Assembly (NCBI GenBank): GCA_947447155.1
Contig: CANFIN010000006.1
Span: 1 to 59,353, forward strand
DNA: 59,353 bases
DNA from: Bacteroidota bacterium
Lineage (GTDB): Bacteria; Bacteroidota; Bacteroidia; AKYH767-A; OLB10
Direction of reading: 5' to 3'
In this document: positions 8,468 through 17,384 of the stretch, in pieces
Layout of the letters: every line of letters starts with the position of its first letter
Position numbering within the stretch: the stretch's first letter is position 1
Made by a program: the position numbers and the translations under genes
The notes under the pieces: generated by a model
The model's database searches: none
Told to the model about the DNA's origin: nothing
The model's input: the letters and a program-made list of their open reading frames with translations, nothing else

Positions 8468-9211
8468 ATGTCCATTAAAAACGCTAGTGCATTCTCTGCA
8501 GCCATAAAACATCCGTTAGCGGCCCTTGCCTTTAAACTTGGCAATAAAGCGGCCATGCATGATGCTTTGATACTTGACAGTGCAAAATATTTGTGGGGCA
8601 ACGACACTGATATAACAGGTTGGAAGAATGCTTTAGATGAGCTTAAAAACAATGATTTAATTGCACCAAACGAGAACAAACATCAGACAATAGTAGGAAA
8701 TAATCTAAATACTACTTTTGGTAAATGGATTTATTGTTGCATTCGAGTAACGAAACCAGAAACAGTCATTGAGACAGGAGTAGCACATGGATACTCGTCT
8801 TGGATTATTTTGAATGCCTTAAAGAAAAACAACAAAGGTGTTTTGTATAGCATTGATTTACCAAACCACGATACAAACATCGATTATAATTTTAAAGACC
8901 AACCAACAACTGGATGGATGGTGCCTGATGTTTTAAAAGATCGCTGGAAATTACATTTGGGAGATGCGAAAATCTTATTACCAACTCTATTAAAAGAAAT
9001 CGGAGAATTAAGTATTTTCTTTCATGATAGTGACCATAGCTATGAACACATGAAATACGAGTTTGAAACTTCGCATCCTTTTTTAATGAATGGTGGATTA
9101 TTATTGAGCGATGATGTACATAAAAATTCGGCATTTGCCGAACATGTGGAACACAACAAATTAAAAGCACTTCAATTTAACAAAGGCGGAGCCGCAATAA
9201 TTAGAAAATAA
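8468..9211 (+). CDS. Class I SAM-dependent methyltransferase (Methyltransf_24 type)
   Basis: A 247-residue protein. The SAM-binding motif is TVIETGVAHGYSSWIIL (about residues 99-115). An acidic residue ends strand 2 (VLYSIDLPN), and the DSDHSYEHM motif (about 184) is shared with Methyltransf_24/cephalosporin-hydroxylase-like methyltransferases. These often methylate sugars in polysaccharide clusters, and a terminal or internal O-methyl group on the exported glycan is a reasonable inference. It starts 6 bp after the flippase and its stop abuts the GTG start of the next gene. The acceptor is unknown. Confidence 0.78.
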   Translation: MSIKNASAFSAAIKHPLAALAFKLGNKAAMHDALILDSAKYLWGNDTDITGWKNALDELKNNDLIAPNENKHQTIVGNNLNTTFGKWIYCCIRVTKPETVIETGVAHGYSSWIILNALKKNNKGVLYSIDLPNHDTNIDYNFKDQPTTGWMVPDVLKDRWKLHLGDAKILLPTLLKEIGELSIFFHDSDHSYEHMKYEFETSHPFLMNGGLLLSDDVHKNSAFAEHVEHNKLKALQFNKGGAAIIRK

Positions 9212-10381
9212 GTGGACACAGTTTATATCTACATATCACCTTACGATATTCTTCGTCCTAGAACCAACCAGTTAAGTGATGTTAGATTTTGCGATGGATT
9301 TATTCAGAACAACCGAAAAATCCACCTAATTGTTCCCTATGTAGACAGGCCAGATAATATTTCCAAATCCGATGTATATGAAAACTATGGGATATCCGAC
9401 CAACTCAAAATTCATTATTTAAATACAAATTTCAAATCGGATGTAAAAGGGAAATTAAATTTCTTGAAAATCGCATTTTTGAATTACTTTCAAATCAGAA
9501 AAATTATTAAATCTCAAAAGAATAATTATATCCTGATTTCTCGAAGTGTATTTATTTTACTACCCCTAATGATGCTGAAACTCTTCCTGGGGAAAAACAT
9601 TAAACTAGCCTACTGGGCGCATGACTTTAGCAAAAAGAAAATTTTTCAGCAGACTTACATGCGCTGTGATCGCATTATTGCTACGAATACCTCCATCATT
9701 CAATCCATTCATCAATTAACAAAATACCCTTTAAATAAGACTATCATTTCATCAAACCCCATTACACAACAACAAGCAGATTATTCTATTAACAAATCAA
9801 CCGCCCGAATACATATTGGTAGGAGCATGTCGGAAAATCTGATTGTGTACACAGGGAAGCTTGCCAAAGAATACAATCAAGAATTAGAATATATTTTAAA
9901 TGCAGCTAAACGATTACCAGACATGCAATTCATTTTCACAGGTGGAAAACCATTAGCTGTTGAGTATTGGAAGGAACATTGTAAGGAGCTTCAAATAACT
10001 AACGCAACATTCACTGGATACATTCATAATTATCAGGAAATTAAATATTATCAATTTGCTGCAGATGTTTTAATATCTTATTATACAAAACAAGGCCATG
10101 ATGTAAACTATAATTTCCCAAATAAAATATGTGAGTATATGTTAACAGGAAATCCTATTATTACTCCTAACTACCCTGCAACGCAAGATATGCTGAATGA
10201 ACGCAATTGCTATTTTGTTGAATCTGAAAACGACGAAGAGCTTGCAAAAACGATAAAATCTGCAATAGAGAGCAAGGAACGAACATCATCAATTGTAAAA
10301 CAAGCGAGATTTGATGTTAAACAAAACACCTTTAAAATACGAGTATCAAGTATTATAAAATTTTTAGAAAGTAATGAATAA
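9212..10381 (+). CDS. Glycosyltransferase, GT-B fold (family 4-like), GTG start
   Basis: A 389-residue protein whose C-terminal half has a GT4-like layout: YTGKLAKEYNQELEYILNAAKRLP (nucleotide-sugar domain opening), FTGGKP, TFTGYIHNYQEIKYYQFAADVLISYY, and NFPNKICEYMLTGNPIITPNYPA where the acidic donor-binding loop normally lies. The start is GTG at 9212, immediately after the TAA of the preceding gene. The next in-frame ATG is far inside the N-terminal domain, so GTG is preferred. It overlaps the next gene by 8 bp. The donor and linkage are unknown. It is more divergent than the other glycosyltransferases of the cluster. Confidence 0.8.
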   Translation: MDTVYIYISPYDILRPRTNQLSDVRFCDGFIQNNRKIHLIVPYVDRPDNISKSDVYENYGISDQLKIHYLNTNFKSDVKGKLNFLKIAFLNYFQIRKIIKSQKNNYILISRSVFILLPLMMLKLFLGKNIKLAYWAHDFSKKKIFQQTYMRCDRIIATNTSIIQSIHQLTKYPLNKTIISSNPITQQQADYSINKSTARIHIGRSMSENLIVYTGKLAKEYNQELEYILNAAKRLPDMQFIFTGGKPLAVEYWKEHCKELQITNATFTGYIHNYQEIKYYQFAADVLISYYTKQGHDVNYNFPNKICEYMLTGNPIITPNYPATQDMLNERNCYFVESENDEELAKTIKSAIESKERTSSIVKQARFDVKQNTFKIRVSSIIKFLESNE

Positions 10382-11315
10382 CCTTTCAAAATATTTGAGC
10401 TTTGGTTATACTAACCGAATTAGTAAATACCTATCAATGGTTTTACCTGATCGCTTGATATTTTCATTGTTTGTAGAAACTAATATTCCAAACAGCCACG
10501 CATTACAGAATAACATAAATTCTATTGAGCTAGAAACATTAAAATCGAACGATACACTTAATAAAGAACTTAAAGGTATATGTAATAATTACAATTTTGA
10601 TGAATCAATTACGCTTGCTGTTTTTGGAAGTATGGCATCTGAAGAGCTTACTAATTACAGTGATTTTGATGGCGTTTTGATTTATAACGAGGAAAAATTC
10701 ATTAATCCTATTTCAATAATAAAATTAAAGCGACTAATTGAGAAAATTAATTTAACAGCTCATTTGCAGGATAGCTTACAGCATCATATAATATTAGTTA
10801 TTGGCAAACTCGAACTGATTAAGAAATCAGATGAAGTTATAAATAATTTAATTACCGAATCTAAAGTAATTTATGGCACAAGTGAAATAAATTTAAACAA
10901 GAATTCAAAAGCAGACTACGGCAGATCATTAACCAAACTAGTCCATAGTATTCAAAAAAAAATGATTCAGGAGCACCTATGGGAGAATCAATATTTCTTC
11001 AAAAATATGGTGAGCGAATTATTACTCTTACCTTGTACATATTTACAATGTCAAAATAAAAAATACATAAGAAAAAAAGATAGTTTTGAAGCAATAAAAA
11101 GCAAGATTCAACCGGATGAATTAGCAATTATTAATAAACTTGAGAATATCAGAAATAACTGGAAACAGATAGTGTTAAAAAAGTCTGAATTAAATAAAAC
11201 TACTATTAAAAACATCAAAGCTAATTCAAAAACACAAGAGGAATTCATCGCAATTATATCTGAAATTAAAACAGATTTATTGTTGTTCATTAAAAGATTA
11301 GAATCGAATGATTAA
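10374..11315 (+). CDS. Nucleotidyltransferase-superfamily protein (DNA pol beta-type NTase fold)
   Basis: A 313-residue protein whose only clear motif is VFGSMASEELTNYSDFDGVL (about residues 83-102). This is the GSx(n)DxD signature of the polymerase-beta nucleotidyltransferase superfamily, with both metal-binding aspartates present. The rest is helical, lysine-rich and unrecognised. It overlaps both neighbours (8 bp each side), so it is tightly coupled to the glycosyltransferase before it and the propeller protein after it. A second NTase-like gene lies just beyond (12710). In this context it may transfer a nucleotidyl group or activate a glycan substituent. That is inference, and a toxin-antitoxin type NTase is unlikely given the tight operon setting. 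Confidence 0.62.
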   Translation: MNNLSKYLSFGYTNRISKYLSMVLPDRLIFSLFVETNIPNSHALQNNINSIELETLKSNDTLNKELKGICNNYNFDESITLAVFGSMASEELTNYSDFDGVLIYNEEKFINPISIIKLKRLIEKINLTAHLQDSLQHHIILVIGKLELIKKSDEVINNLITESKVIYGTSEINLNKNSKADYGRSLTKLVHSIQKKMIQEHLWENQYFFKNMVSELLLLPCTYLQCQNKKYIRKKDSFEAIKSKIQPDELAIINKLENIRNNWKQIVLKKSELNKTTIKNIKANSKTQEEFIAIISEIKTDLLLFIKRLESND

Positions 11316-12708
11316 AATAGCTTTTATAATTGACAAAGAATTTATGCATTCCTTAATTGAAAAATGCAGAAAAAAGCTATTATCGGACTTTAATTGCATT
11401 GTTGATAGTATCCAATGGAATCACGATTTACGAAAAAACTTTCCCAAAGCAAATGAATATGATTTCGTAATTAATTTCTCAACTCATACATTTTTTAAAA
11501 AAGATTACCAACTTGATAATCTCATCCAAATCCCATTTATTTCGAATTTAAGATCAGGAATATCAAGAGAATTATATCAAGGTATAATAAATAATGATGA
11601 CTGTTTCTTGCTTAATACAATAAAAGCATATGCAGGTAAACAATCCTTTCAAATTCATGAACACCGATATTTAATAACTCATCACTCCTACAATCGTTCA
11701 TTTAGATTTATCATTGATAAAATACCAACATTGCTGGTTGAATCTATCAAACGATATAGTAATAAAAATCAAACTATTTGGCAGGATAATCATCCAAAGT
11801 CAATTCCTCTTGGACAATATAGGCTCAAGATTTTTCTAAATAAATTAACGCATTACCTTAACAGTGTATTTACATATCATTATTGGAAAATCGGAATAAT
11901 TGAAAATTCACTATCCGATATAGCAAATAATAAATCACTTTTAAAACAAGTGCAATGGATAAACATAAAAAATAAACGAGATTTTATTGCGGACCCATTT
12001 GGCTTCACTACTTCCAAAGGCGAATATTTAATTTACGAGAAATTCAATTGGATAAAAAACAAAGGACATATTGAAGTAATTGAACGATTAACACAGAAAG
12101 TTGTATTTCAATTAAAAGCAGATTTTCATTTTAGTTATCCTTTTATATTTGAAGAAGGTAATGAAATTTATATTATCCCTGAAACTCACCAAACCAATTC
12201 TATAGATTTATACAAATGGAATGATGATAAACAGGAAATGCAACTAGTGAAAACAATCATTGATCATTTCCCTGGAGTTGACAATTCCATTTTAAAATAC
12301 AATAATAAATACTGGCTTTTCTGTACAACATCAAAACATAAAATGGCAGACCACCAGTTGAACCTTTTTTATGCTAATGAACTAACTCAAGAATGGACAC
12401 CACATCCATTAAATCCTATTGTTACGTCAATTATCAGCTCAAGACCTGCAGGTAGTTTTATAAAAACAGACGGGAAAATAATCCGGCCATCACAAAATAG
12501 CGGAACTACTTATGGTGGCAATATCGTTTTAAATGAAATAACTGAATTGACTGAAACTAATTATTTAGAAAAAAAAGTCGAAGTAATTACGCCAGAAGAT
12601 TTTAAAAACAGAAGTATTGTTGGCGTACATACAATCAGCTCAATGGGCAATTCTACTTTAATTGATGCTAAATTCACAGGTTTTAAAATAGGCAACCTTC
12701 ATTTCTAA
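11308..12708 (+). CDS. Fusion of a degenerate formyltransferase-like domain and a GINT1-type beta-propeller
   Basis: A 466-residue protein. Residues 1-190 resemble the Rossmann part of formyltransferases but lack a recognisable Asn/His/Asp catalytic triad. Residues about 225-450 match the five-bladed propeller found at the N-terminus of plant glucosamine inositolphosphorylceramide transferase 1 and in bacterial polysaccharide loci. Signatures are IADPFGF, HFSYPFIFEEGNEIYIIPE, YWLFCTT, WTPHPLNPIV, SRPAGSF and IIRPSQN. Propellers of this kind resemble GH43/GH32-type sugar-binding or glycosidase folds. It sits between two nucleotidyltransferase-like genes (overlap of 8 bp before, 1-bp gap after). 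A role in adding or recognising a glycan substituent is inferred. The exact reaction is not known to me. Confidence 0.65.
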   Translation: MIKIAFIIDKEFMHSLIEKCRKKLLSDFNCIVDSIQWNHDLRKNFPKANEYDFVINFSTHTFFKKDYQLDNLIQIPFISNLRSGISRELYQGIINNDDCFLLNTIKAYAGKQSFQIHEHRYLITHHSYNRSFRFIIDKIPTLLVESIKRYSNKNQTIWQDNHPKSIPLGQYRLKIFLNKLTHYLNSVFTYHYWKIGIIENSLSDIANNKSLLKQVQWINIKNKRDFIADPFGFTTSKGEYLIYEKFNWIKNKGHIEVIERLTQKVVFQLKADFHFSYPFIFEEGNEIYIIPETHQTNSIDLYKWNDDKQEMQLVKTIIDHFPGVDNSILKYNNKYWLFCTTSKHKMADHQLNLFYANELTQEWTPHPLNPIVTSIISSRPAGSFIKTDGKIIRPSQNSGTTYGGNIVLNEITELTETNYLEKKVEVITPEDFKNRSIVGVHTISSMGNSTLIDAKFTGFKIGNLHF

Positions 12709-12709
12709 T

Positions 12710-13687
12710 ATGCAGATCATCAATTATCCTTTAACTGGCTATCAAAAAGAAGATTATTATCATTTGTATGATAAAGTTATTGAGTCATTAAAGAACAATT
12801 CCGATATAAAATGCATCTGTACCTTTGGAGGTGTAAACCAACCTGGCATATCTGATATTGACTTACTTATCACCTTTAAAAAAGATAGTCGTTTTAATGG
12901 GGATATCATTTCAGATTTAAGCGCTAAAGAAAAACCCTTGTTTACTCATGGCATTATGGCCTTGTCCGAACAACATTGGTTTCAGAACAAAGCTTACGCA
13001 TTGTGGGATAATCAAAAAATTATTTTTGGCACAGAACCAATAGGTAATATAATAAAAATGAATGATGATGAATTACGAATAATAAAAAAGGAAACCGCTC
13101 TAGAGTTTTTTTATACTAACTATATAGACTTGACATTGCAAAAAGAATACGGAATAATAAAATTAAGAGACACCTTACAACATACAAAAGGGCTTGTTTA
13201 CGACCTAGATTATTTAAACATAAGCAACTCACCAATCGATAACTATATTTCGAAGGCGAAAGGATGGATTGACAATTGGCACATTTCACAACCTACGAAT
13301 TCAGAAATAATTATTTGGTTTATAAAATTCTATGATGCATATTCTTTGTTTTTAATTGAAATTTTTAAGCATAATAGAATTTTTCTTTCTGATAAACTAA
13401 CGCGATTATTTGCTAAGAATATTCTATTGACCAATTCAGATACTATTTCTTATAAACGAAAAGGAATAAAAACCCCTTCCATACTCTACCCTATTCTCCA
13501 AAAGCGAACATTAAAAATATCGAATAAACTAAATAAATTTGAATTTTTCATACCTTCAACTAATCGACCTGAAAACTTTATTTTAGAAAAGAGAATCGCC
13601 TTTTTTAGTGAAATGAAAAAATATAACCAACAACATTTTCCTAAATTAGGATTATTAACTACTAGCTTAATGTCAAAATTAGTTTAA
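12710..13687 (+). CDS. Second nucleotidyltransferase-like protein
   Basis: A 325-residue protein. Near residues 36-50 it has TFGGVNQPGISDIDLL, a GGx7DxD motif of the nucleotidyltransferase fold, followed by a predicted strand (LITFKK). The remainder is helical and not recognised. It begins 1 bp after the propeller gene and ends 2 bp before a methyltransferase, so it is part of the same transcription unit. It shares little sequence with the NTase at 10374 beyond the motif, so they are probably functionally distinct rather than a recent duplication. Substrate unknown. Confidence 0.58.
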   Translation: MQIINYPLTGYQKEDYYHLYDKVIESLKNNSDIKCICTFGGVNQPGISDIDLLITFKKDSRFNGDIISDLSAKEKPLFTHGIMALSEQHWFQNKAYALWDNQKIIFGTEPIGNIIKMNDDELRIIKKETALEFFYTNYIDLTLQKEYGIIKLRDTLQHTKGLVYDLDYLNISNSPIDNYISKAKGWIDNWHISQPTNSEIIIWFIKFYDAYSLFLIEIFKHNRIFLSDKLTRLFAKNILLTNSDTISYKRKGIKTPSILYPILQKRTLKISNKLNKFEFFIPSTNRPENFILEKRIAFFSEMKKYNQQHFPKLGLLTTSLMSKLV

Positions 13688-13689
13688 TT

Positions 13690-14406
13690 ATGGATTTTAA
13701 AAACCCGGGAGCATTAATAGAGGATAATTGGAGATTAAGTTTCCTGAAAAATTATTTCAAAAAAAATTCGTTTAAAAATGCAACTCTTCTTGACCTAGGC
13801 TGCGGATCTAGACCTTATTATAATATTTACTATAATTATTTCGAGAAAACAATTGGTGCTGATTTGGCCGGTATGCCCTTTCCTCAAAAGGCAATTGATA
13901 TTTATTGTCCCGCAACCGATGTGCCTATGCCTGACGAAAGTGTGGATTGTATACTATGTACTGAAGTAATGCATGACATAAAAGAACCCTCGGAACTAAT
14001 TAACGAATGCTATCGATTATTGAAAAAAGGAGGAATACTAATTTTAACAACGCCTTATCTAGTACCAATTGCTGATGGACAATGGGACAACTACCGCTTC
14101 ACACAATACGGATTAAAATACATTATTGAAAAAGGTGGATTTAAAGATTTGACCATTTATCCTGTAAGTGATGTTGTTGGTTCAGGAATAACACTTCTTG
14201 TTAAACCATTATTGCGCTTTTGGAATTTTTTAGCTAAAGTAACACGTATCAATTTCTTTCGTCAATGGTATAATCCTTTGTTGTTTATTACCGTAATGAT
14301 TCCGCAATTACTTTACATGGCCTTACGACCATTACCTATTTTTAAATCAATACTTAGAAAATTCAGCTATGGGCCAATAGGTTATATTACTGTTTCACAA
14401 AAATAA
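13690..14406 (+). CDS. Class I SAM-dependent methyltransferase (Methyltransf_11 type)
   Basis: A 238-residue protein. Motif I is LLDLGCGSRPYY (about residues 33-44) and the acidic strand-2 end is IGADLAGMPF. The segment PMPDESVDCILCTEVMHDIKEPSELINE is typical of Methyltransf_11 enzymes, and LLKKGGILILTTPYLVP is the usual strand 5. It probably methylates a sugar or lipid intermediate during glycan assembly. A hydrophobic C-terminal third (about 185-225, including LLFITVMIPQLLYMAL) suggests membrane association. It starts 2 bp after the NTase-like gene and ends 1 bp before the next glycosyltransferase. Confidence 0.78.
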   Translation: MDFKNPGALIEDNWRLSFLKNYFKKNSFKNATLLDLGCGSRPYYNIYYNYFEKTIGADLAGMPFPQKAIDIYCPATDVPMPDESVDCILCTEVMHDIKEPSELINECYRLLKKGGILILTTPYLVPIADGQWDNYRFTQYGLKYIIEKGGFKDLTIYPVSDVVGSGITLLVKPLLRFWNFLAKVTRINFFRQWYNPLLFITVMIPQLLYMALRPLPIFKSILRKFSYGPIGYITVSQK

Positions 14407-14407
14407 G

Positions 14408-15484
14408 ATGAAGGTTTTACACATCATATGGTCGTCGGGTATAGGAGGAATAGAAAGTGTTGTGCTTAATTTAGCCATTGCACAACAAAAAAACCACGAT
14501 ATAAAACCAGTGCTTTTCGCTGCAAAATCACAAGGCCCATTGATTGATAAAGCAAAAGAAAAAAACATAGAACTATTAAAAGGTAATTTTAAAAAAGGAA
14601 GCAGCAATATTTCAAAGCTAAATGATTGTGTGAAATTATTTAGCCAATTTGATGTACTACATATACACTCATTCAATCCTGTAATTGCATTAGCAGCTAT
14701 ACTTTCAAAACGAAAAATAGTTTTTACCGAACATGGCAACTTTGCATTCGAAAGAAAGCAAGGATTATTAGAGCTGATTTCAAAAAAGCTTCAGCAATTA
14801 TTCTTAAATAAATTCACGCAACATATTACATTTAACTCCAACTTTTCAAAAACAACGGCGATATCGAGCTATCATCTAAATGGGAATTCACTAAGTGTGG
14901 TTTATAACGGGGTTGAGTTACCTCCGTTGATTCATAAAGAAAAACAAACATCTGATACAATTCGAATTGGATTTGTTGGAAGACTAGTAGAAGTAAAACG
15001 AGTTGATCGTTTACTTGAATCTATTGTTGCCGTTAAAAACAAATCGAAAATAATAGTCGAATTAATTGGTGATGGTCCACAGAAGAAAAATATTTTACAA
15101 CAAATTTCAAAATGTAATTTAACCGATACTGTTCAACTGCTAGGTTTCAAAAACGATTTATCAAATTATTATAACCAATGGGACTTATTAATTGCACCTT
15201 CATCCAACGAAGCATTTGGCCTGGTAGCTATTGAAGCCTATTCGCATGGTTGCGCAGTAGCTGTATTTAATGATGGTGGTGGGTTAGCAGAATTAGTAAA
15301 TCAGTGTGAACCTACTATGGTTTTTAATACCATTTACGAACTAACCATTTTTATTGATTCGCTAATTGAAAGATCTATCGACATTAACAAAACGAGTCTT
15401 CAAAATCATCGACGCGCATTTTCTCAGAAATTCTCAATAGCCCAAATGGAATCCTCTATTAAACAAGTTTACTTATCTTTATAA
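14408..15484 (+). CDS. Glycosyltransferase family 4 protein
   Basis: A 358-residue GT-B enzyme. The N-terminus, MKVLHIIWSSGIGGIESVVLNLA, has the acceptor-side loop GGIE. The donor-binding half includes IRIGFVGRLVEVKRVDRLLES (about residues 182-203), LIGDGPQKKN, VQLLGFKNDLSNYYNQWDLLIAPSS and the retaining-GT4 EX7E region NEAFGLVAIEAYSHG. It adds one sugar to the lipid-linked repeat unit. Family assignment is firm, but the sugar and linkage cannot be read. It is packed between a methyltransferase and asnB with 1-bp gaps. Confidence 0.9.
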   Translation: MKVLHIIWSSGIGGIESVVLNLAIAQQKNHDIKPVLFAAKSQGPLIDKAKEKNIELLKGNFKKGSSNISKLNDCVKLFSQFDVLHIHSFNPVIALAAILSKRKIVFTEHGNFAFERKQGLLELISKKLQQLFLNKFTQHITFNSNFSKTTAISSYHLNGNSLSVVYNGVELPPLIHKEKQTSDTIRIGFVGRLVEVKRVDRLLESIVAVKNKSKIIVELIGDGPQKKNILQQISKCNLTDTVQLLGFKNDLSNYYNQWDLLIAPSSNEAFGLVAIEAYSHGCAVAVFNDGGGLAELVNQCEPTMVFNTIYELTIFIDSLIERSIDINKTSLQNHRRAFSQKFSIAQMESSIKQVYLSL

Positions 15485-15485
15485 C

Positions 15486-17384
15486 ATGTGTGGAATTAAT
15501 GGATTTATGATGTTGGGTAATCAATTACCAATTGAGGCAAGCGAATACCTGTTGCGCATGAATCAATCGATTAAACATAGAGGTCCGGATGACCAAGGAA
15601 CCTACATCAATAAAGACAAAGGACTTGCACTTGGGCATTTACGATTAAGTATTATTGATTTATCGGAGGCTGGACATCAACCTATGTTTGATGAACGAGG
15701 AAATTGCATTGTTTTTAATGGTGAGATTTATAATTATCAAACTATAAAAAAAGAAATCGCCGATTACAAATTTAAATCTGACAGCGATACAGAAGTATTA
15801 CTACAACTTTATCAGCTGGAAGGTCACAGTGCATTACATAAGCTGAATGGAATGTTTGCATTTGCCTATTTTGAAAATAAAAACAATGTACTGAAATTAG
15901 CGAGAGATAGAGCTGGTAAAAAACCACTTTACTACTCTACTATGGGAGGAGTTTTTTCGTTTTCATCTGAAATAAAGGCGCTGCTTGAATTACCCTGGAT
16001 AAAAAAAGAACTTGACGAAGAATCACTCTATCACTTTTTAACTTTTAACCATGTTGATGCGCCTTCTACATTTTTCAAAGGAATTAAAAAACTTGGAGCG
16101 GGTGAATGCATGACCGTTAGCGGTAATGGCATTGTAGAACATAGAAATTATTATCAGATCGATTATCAAAATCTTAATTCATTTAGTGAAAATGAAATCA
16201 AATCAACACTTATTAAAAAGCTAGAAAGTGCTGTTGACTTAAGAATGATAGCAGATGTACCCGTTGGTGCGTTCTTAAGTGGGGGTGTTGACTCAAGTGC
16301 GGTAGTTGCCTTAATGCGTGCAAAATCAGCCGGAACAATAAAAACATTTTCAGTAGGCTTTGAAGGGCAGCCTGACTACGATGAAAGAATATATGCTCAA
16401 AAAATCTCAAAGCAATTTAACACTGAGCATTATGAAAAAATAGTTGGGAAAGAAGATATAGAAAATTTCCTGCCTTCTGTTGTTTCTATTTTTGATGAAC
16501 CAATGGCTGATGCTACTTGTATACCTGTATATTTCATTTCTGAATTAGCAAGAAAGCATAATACGATTGTTGTACAAACTGGAGATGGTGCTGATGAATT
16601 GCTTGCAGGATATAATAGCTGGCAAAAATATGAACAGATTTATCCATATTACAATCTGCTTAACAAACTTCCTAATTCTCTTTTAAAATTAGCTTCATCA
16701 ACAATTGGATATGACGATAACAAAACGGGATTACGAGAAATTATTTATCGAGCATCAAAAAATCAGGAGTTGTTTTGGGGCGGTGCTAAAGCATTTAAAG
16801 AAAGTACAAAAAAACAAATCCTTTCAAACCAGTTCTTACAAGAGCATTCCGATTTTGATTCGTATTCCGTAATTAAAAAATACCTCGAGGATTTTCAAAA
16901 AATTAAACAAAAAAATAGTTGGCTTAGCGATAAAGACTGGATGTGTTATTTAGGGTATAAATATTTAATTCCTGCCAAGTATCTATACAGGATGGATCGT
17001 ATTGGAATGGCGCACAGTATAGAGATAAGAAATCCTTTTTTAGATTACGAGTTCGTAAACTATGCATTATCTATCCCCTACTCGCTAAAATCAAAAAATA
17101 AAATCCCCAAATACATCTTAAAAAAATCACTCGAGCAGACCTTGCCACATGATATTCTTTATAGAAAAAAAATGGGCTTTTGCGTTCCTTTAAAAGAGTG
17201 GTCGCAAGATATAATAATCAGAAATATTGAAGATGAACTGAGTAGCTTTTGCAAGAATGTTTCGTTTTTTAATGAGGAAGGATTGCGTAACCAGATAAAA
17301 TCTATGAAGCACGGTAATAAAGATTATACTAATAATCTTTGGACAATTTACTTTATCATGCAGTGGTTTAATAAATGGATGTAA
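15486..17384 (+). CDS. asnB: Glutamine-hydrolysing asparagine synthase family amidotransferase (AsnB-like)
   Basis: A 632-residue protein with the Ntn-amidotransferase N-terminus MCGINGFM (catalytic Cys2). GLALGHLRLSIIDLS and NCIVFNGEIYNY give the glutamine-binding pocket. The C-terminal synthase domain has the PP-loop FLSGGVDSSAVVALM (about residues 261-275) and QTGDGADELLAGY. Inside polysaccharide operons AsnB homologues usually amidate a uronic acid or amino acid on the glycan rather than making free asparagine, and I infer that here. Length is normal. It overlaps the next gene by 1 bp (or 10 bp if a longer start is used). Confidence 0.88.
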   Translation: MCGINGFMMLGNQLPIEASEYLLRMNQSIKHRGPDDQGTYINKDKGLALGHLRLSIIDLSEAGHQPMFDERGNCIVFNGEIYNYQTIKKEIADYKFKSDSDTEVLLQLYQLEGHSALHKLNGMFAFAYFENKNNVLKLARDRAGKKPLYYSTMGGVFSFSSEIKALLELPWIKKELDEESLYHFLTFNHVDAPSTFFKGIKKLGAGECMTVSGNGIVEHRNYYQIDYQNLNSFSENEIKSTLIKKLESAVDLRMIADVPVGAFLSGGVDSSAVVALMRAKSAGTIKTFSVGFEGQPDYDERIYAQKISKQFNTEHYEKIVGKEDIENFLPSVVSIFDEPMADATCIPVYFISELARKHNTIVVQTGDGADELLAGYNSWQKYEQIYPYYNLLNKLPNSLLKLASSTIGYDDNKTGLREIIYRASKNQELFWGGAKAFKESTKKQILSNQFLQEHSDFDSYSVIKKYLEDFQKIKQKNSWLSDKDWMCYLGYKYLIPAKYLYRMDRIGMAHSIEIRNPFLDYEFVNYALSIPYSLKSKNKIPKYILKKSLEQTLPHDILYRKKMGFCVPLKEWSQDIIIRNIEDELSSFCKNVSFFNEEGLRNQIKSMKHGNKDYTNNLWTIYFIMQWFNKWM

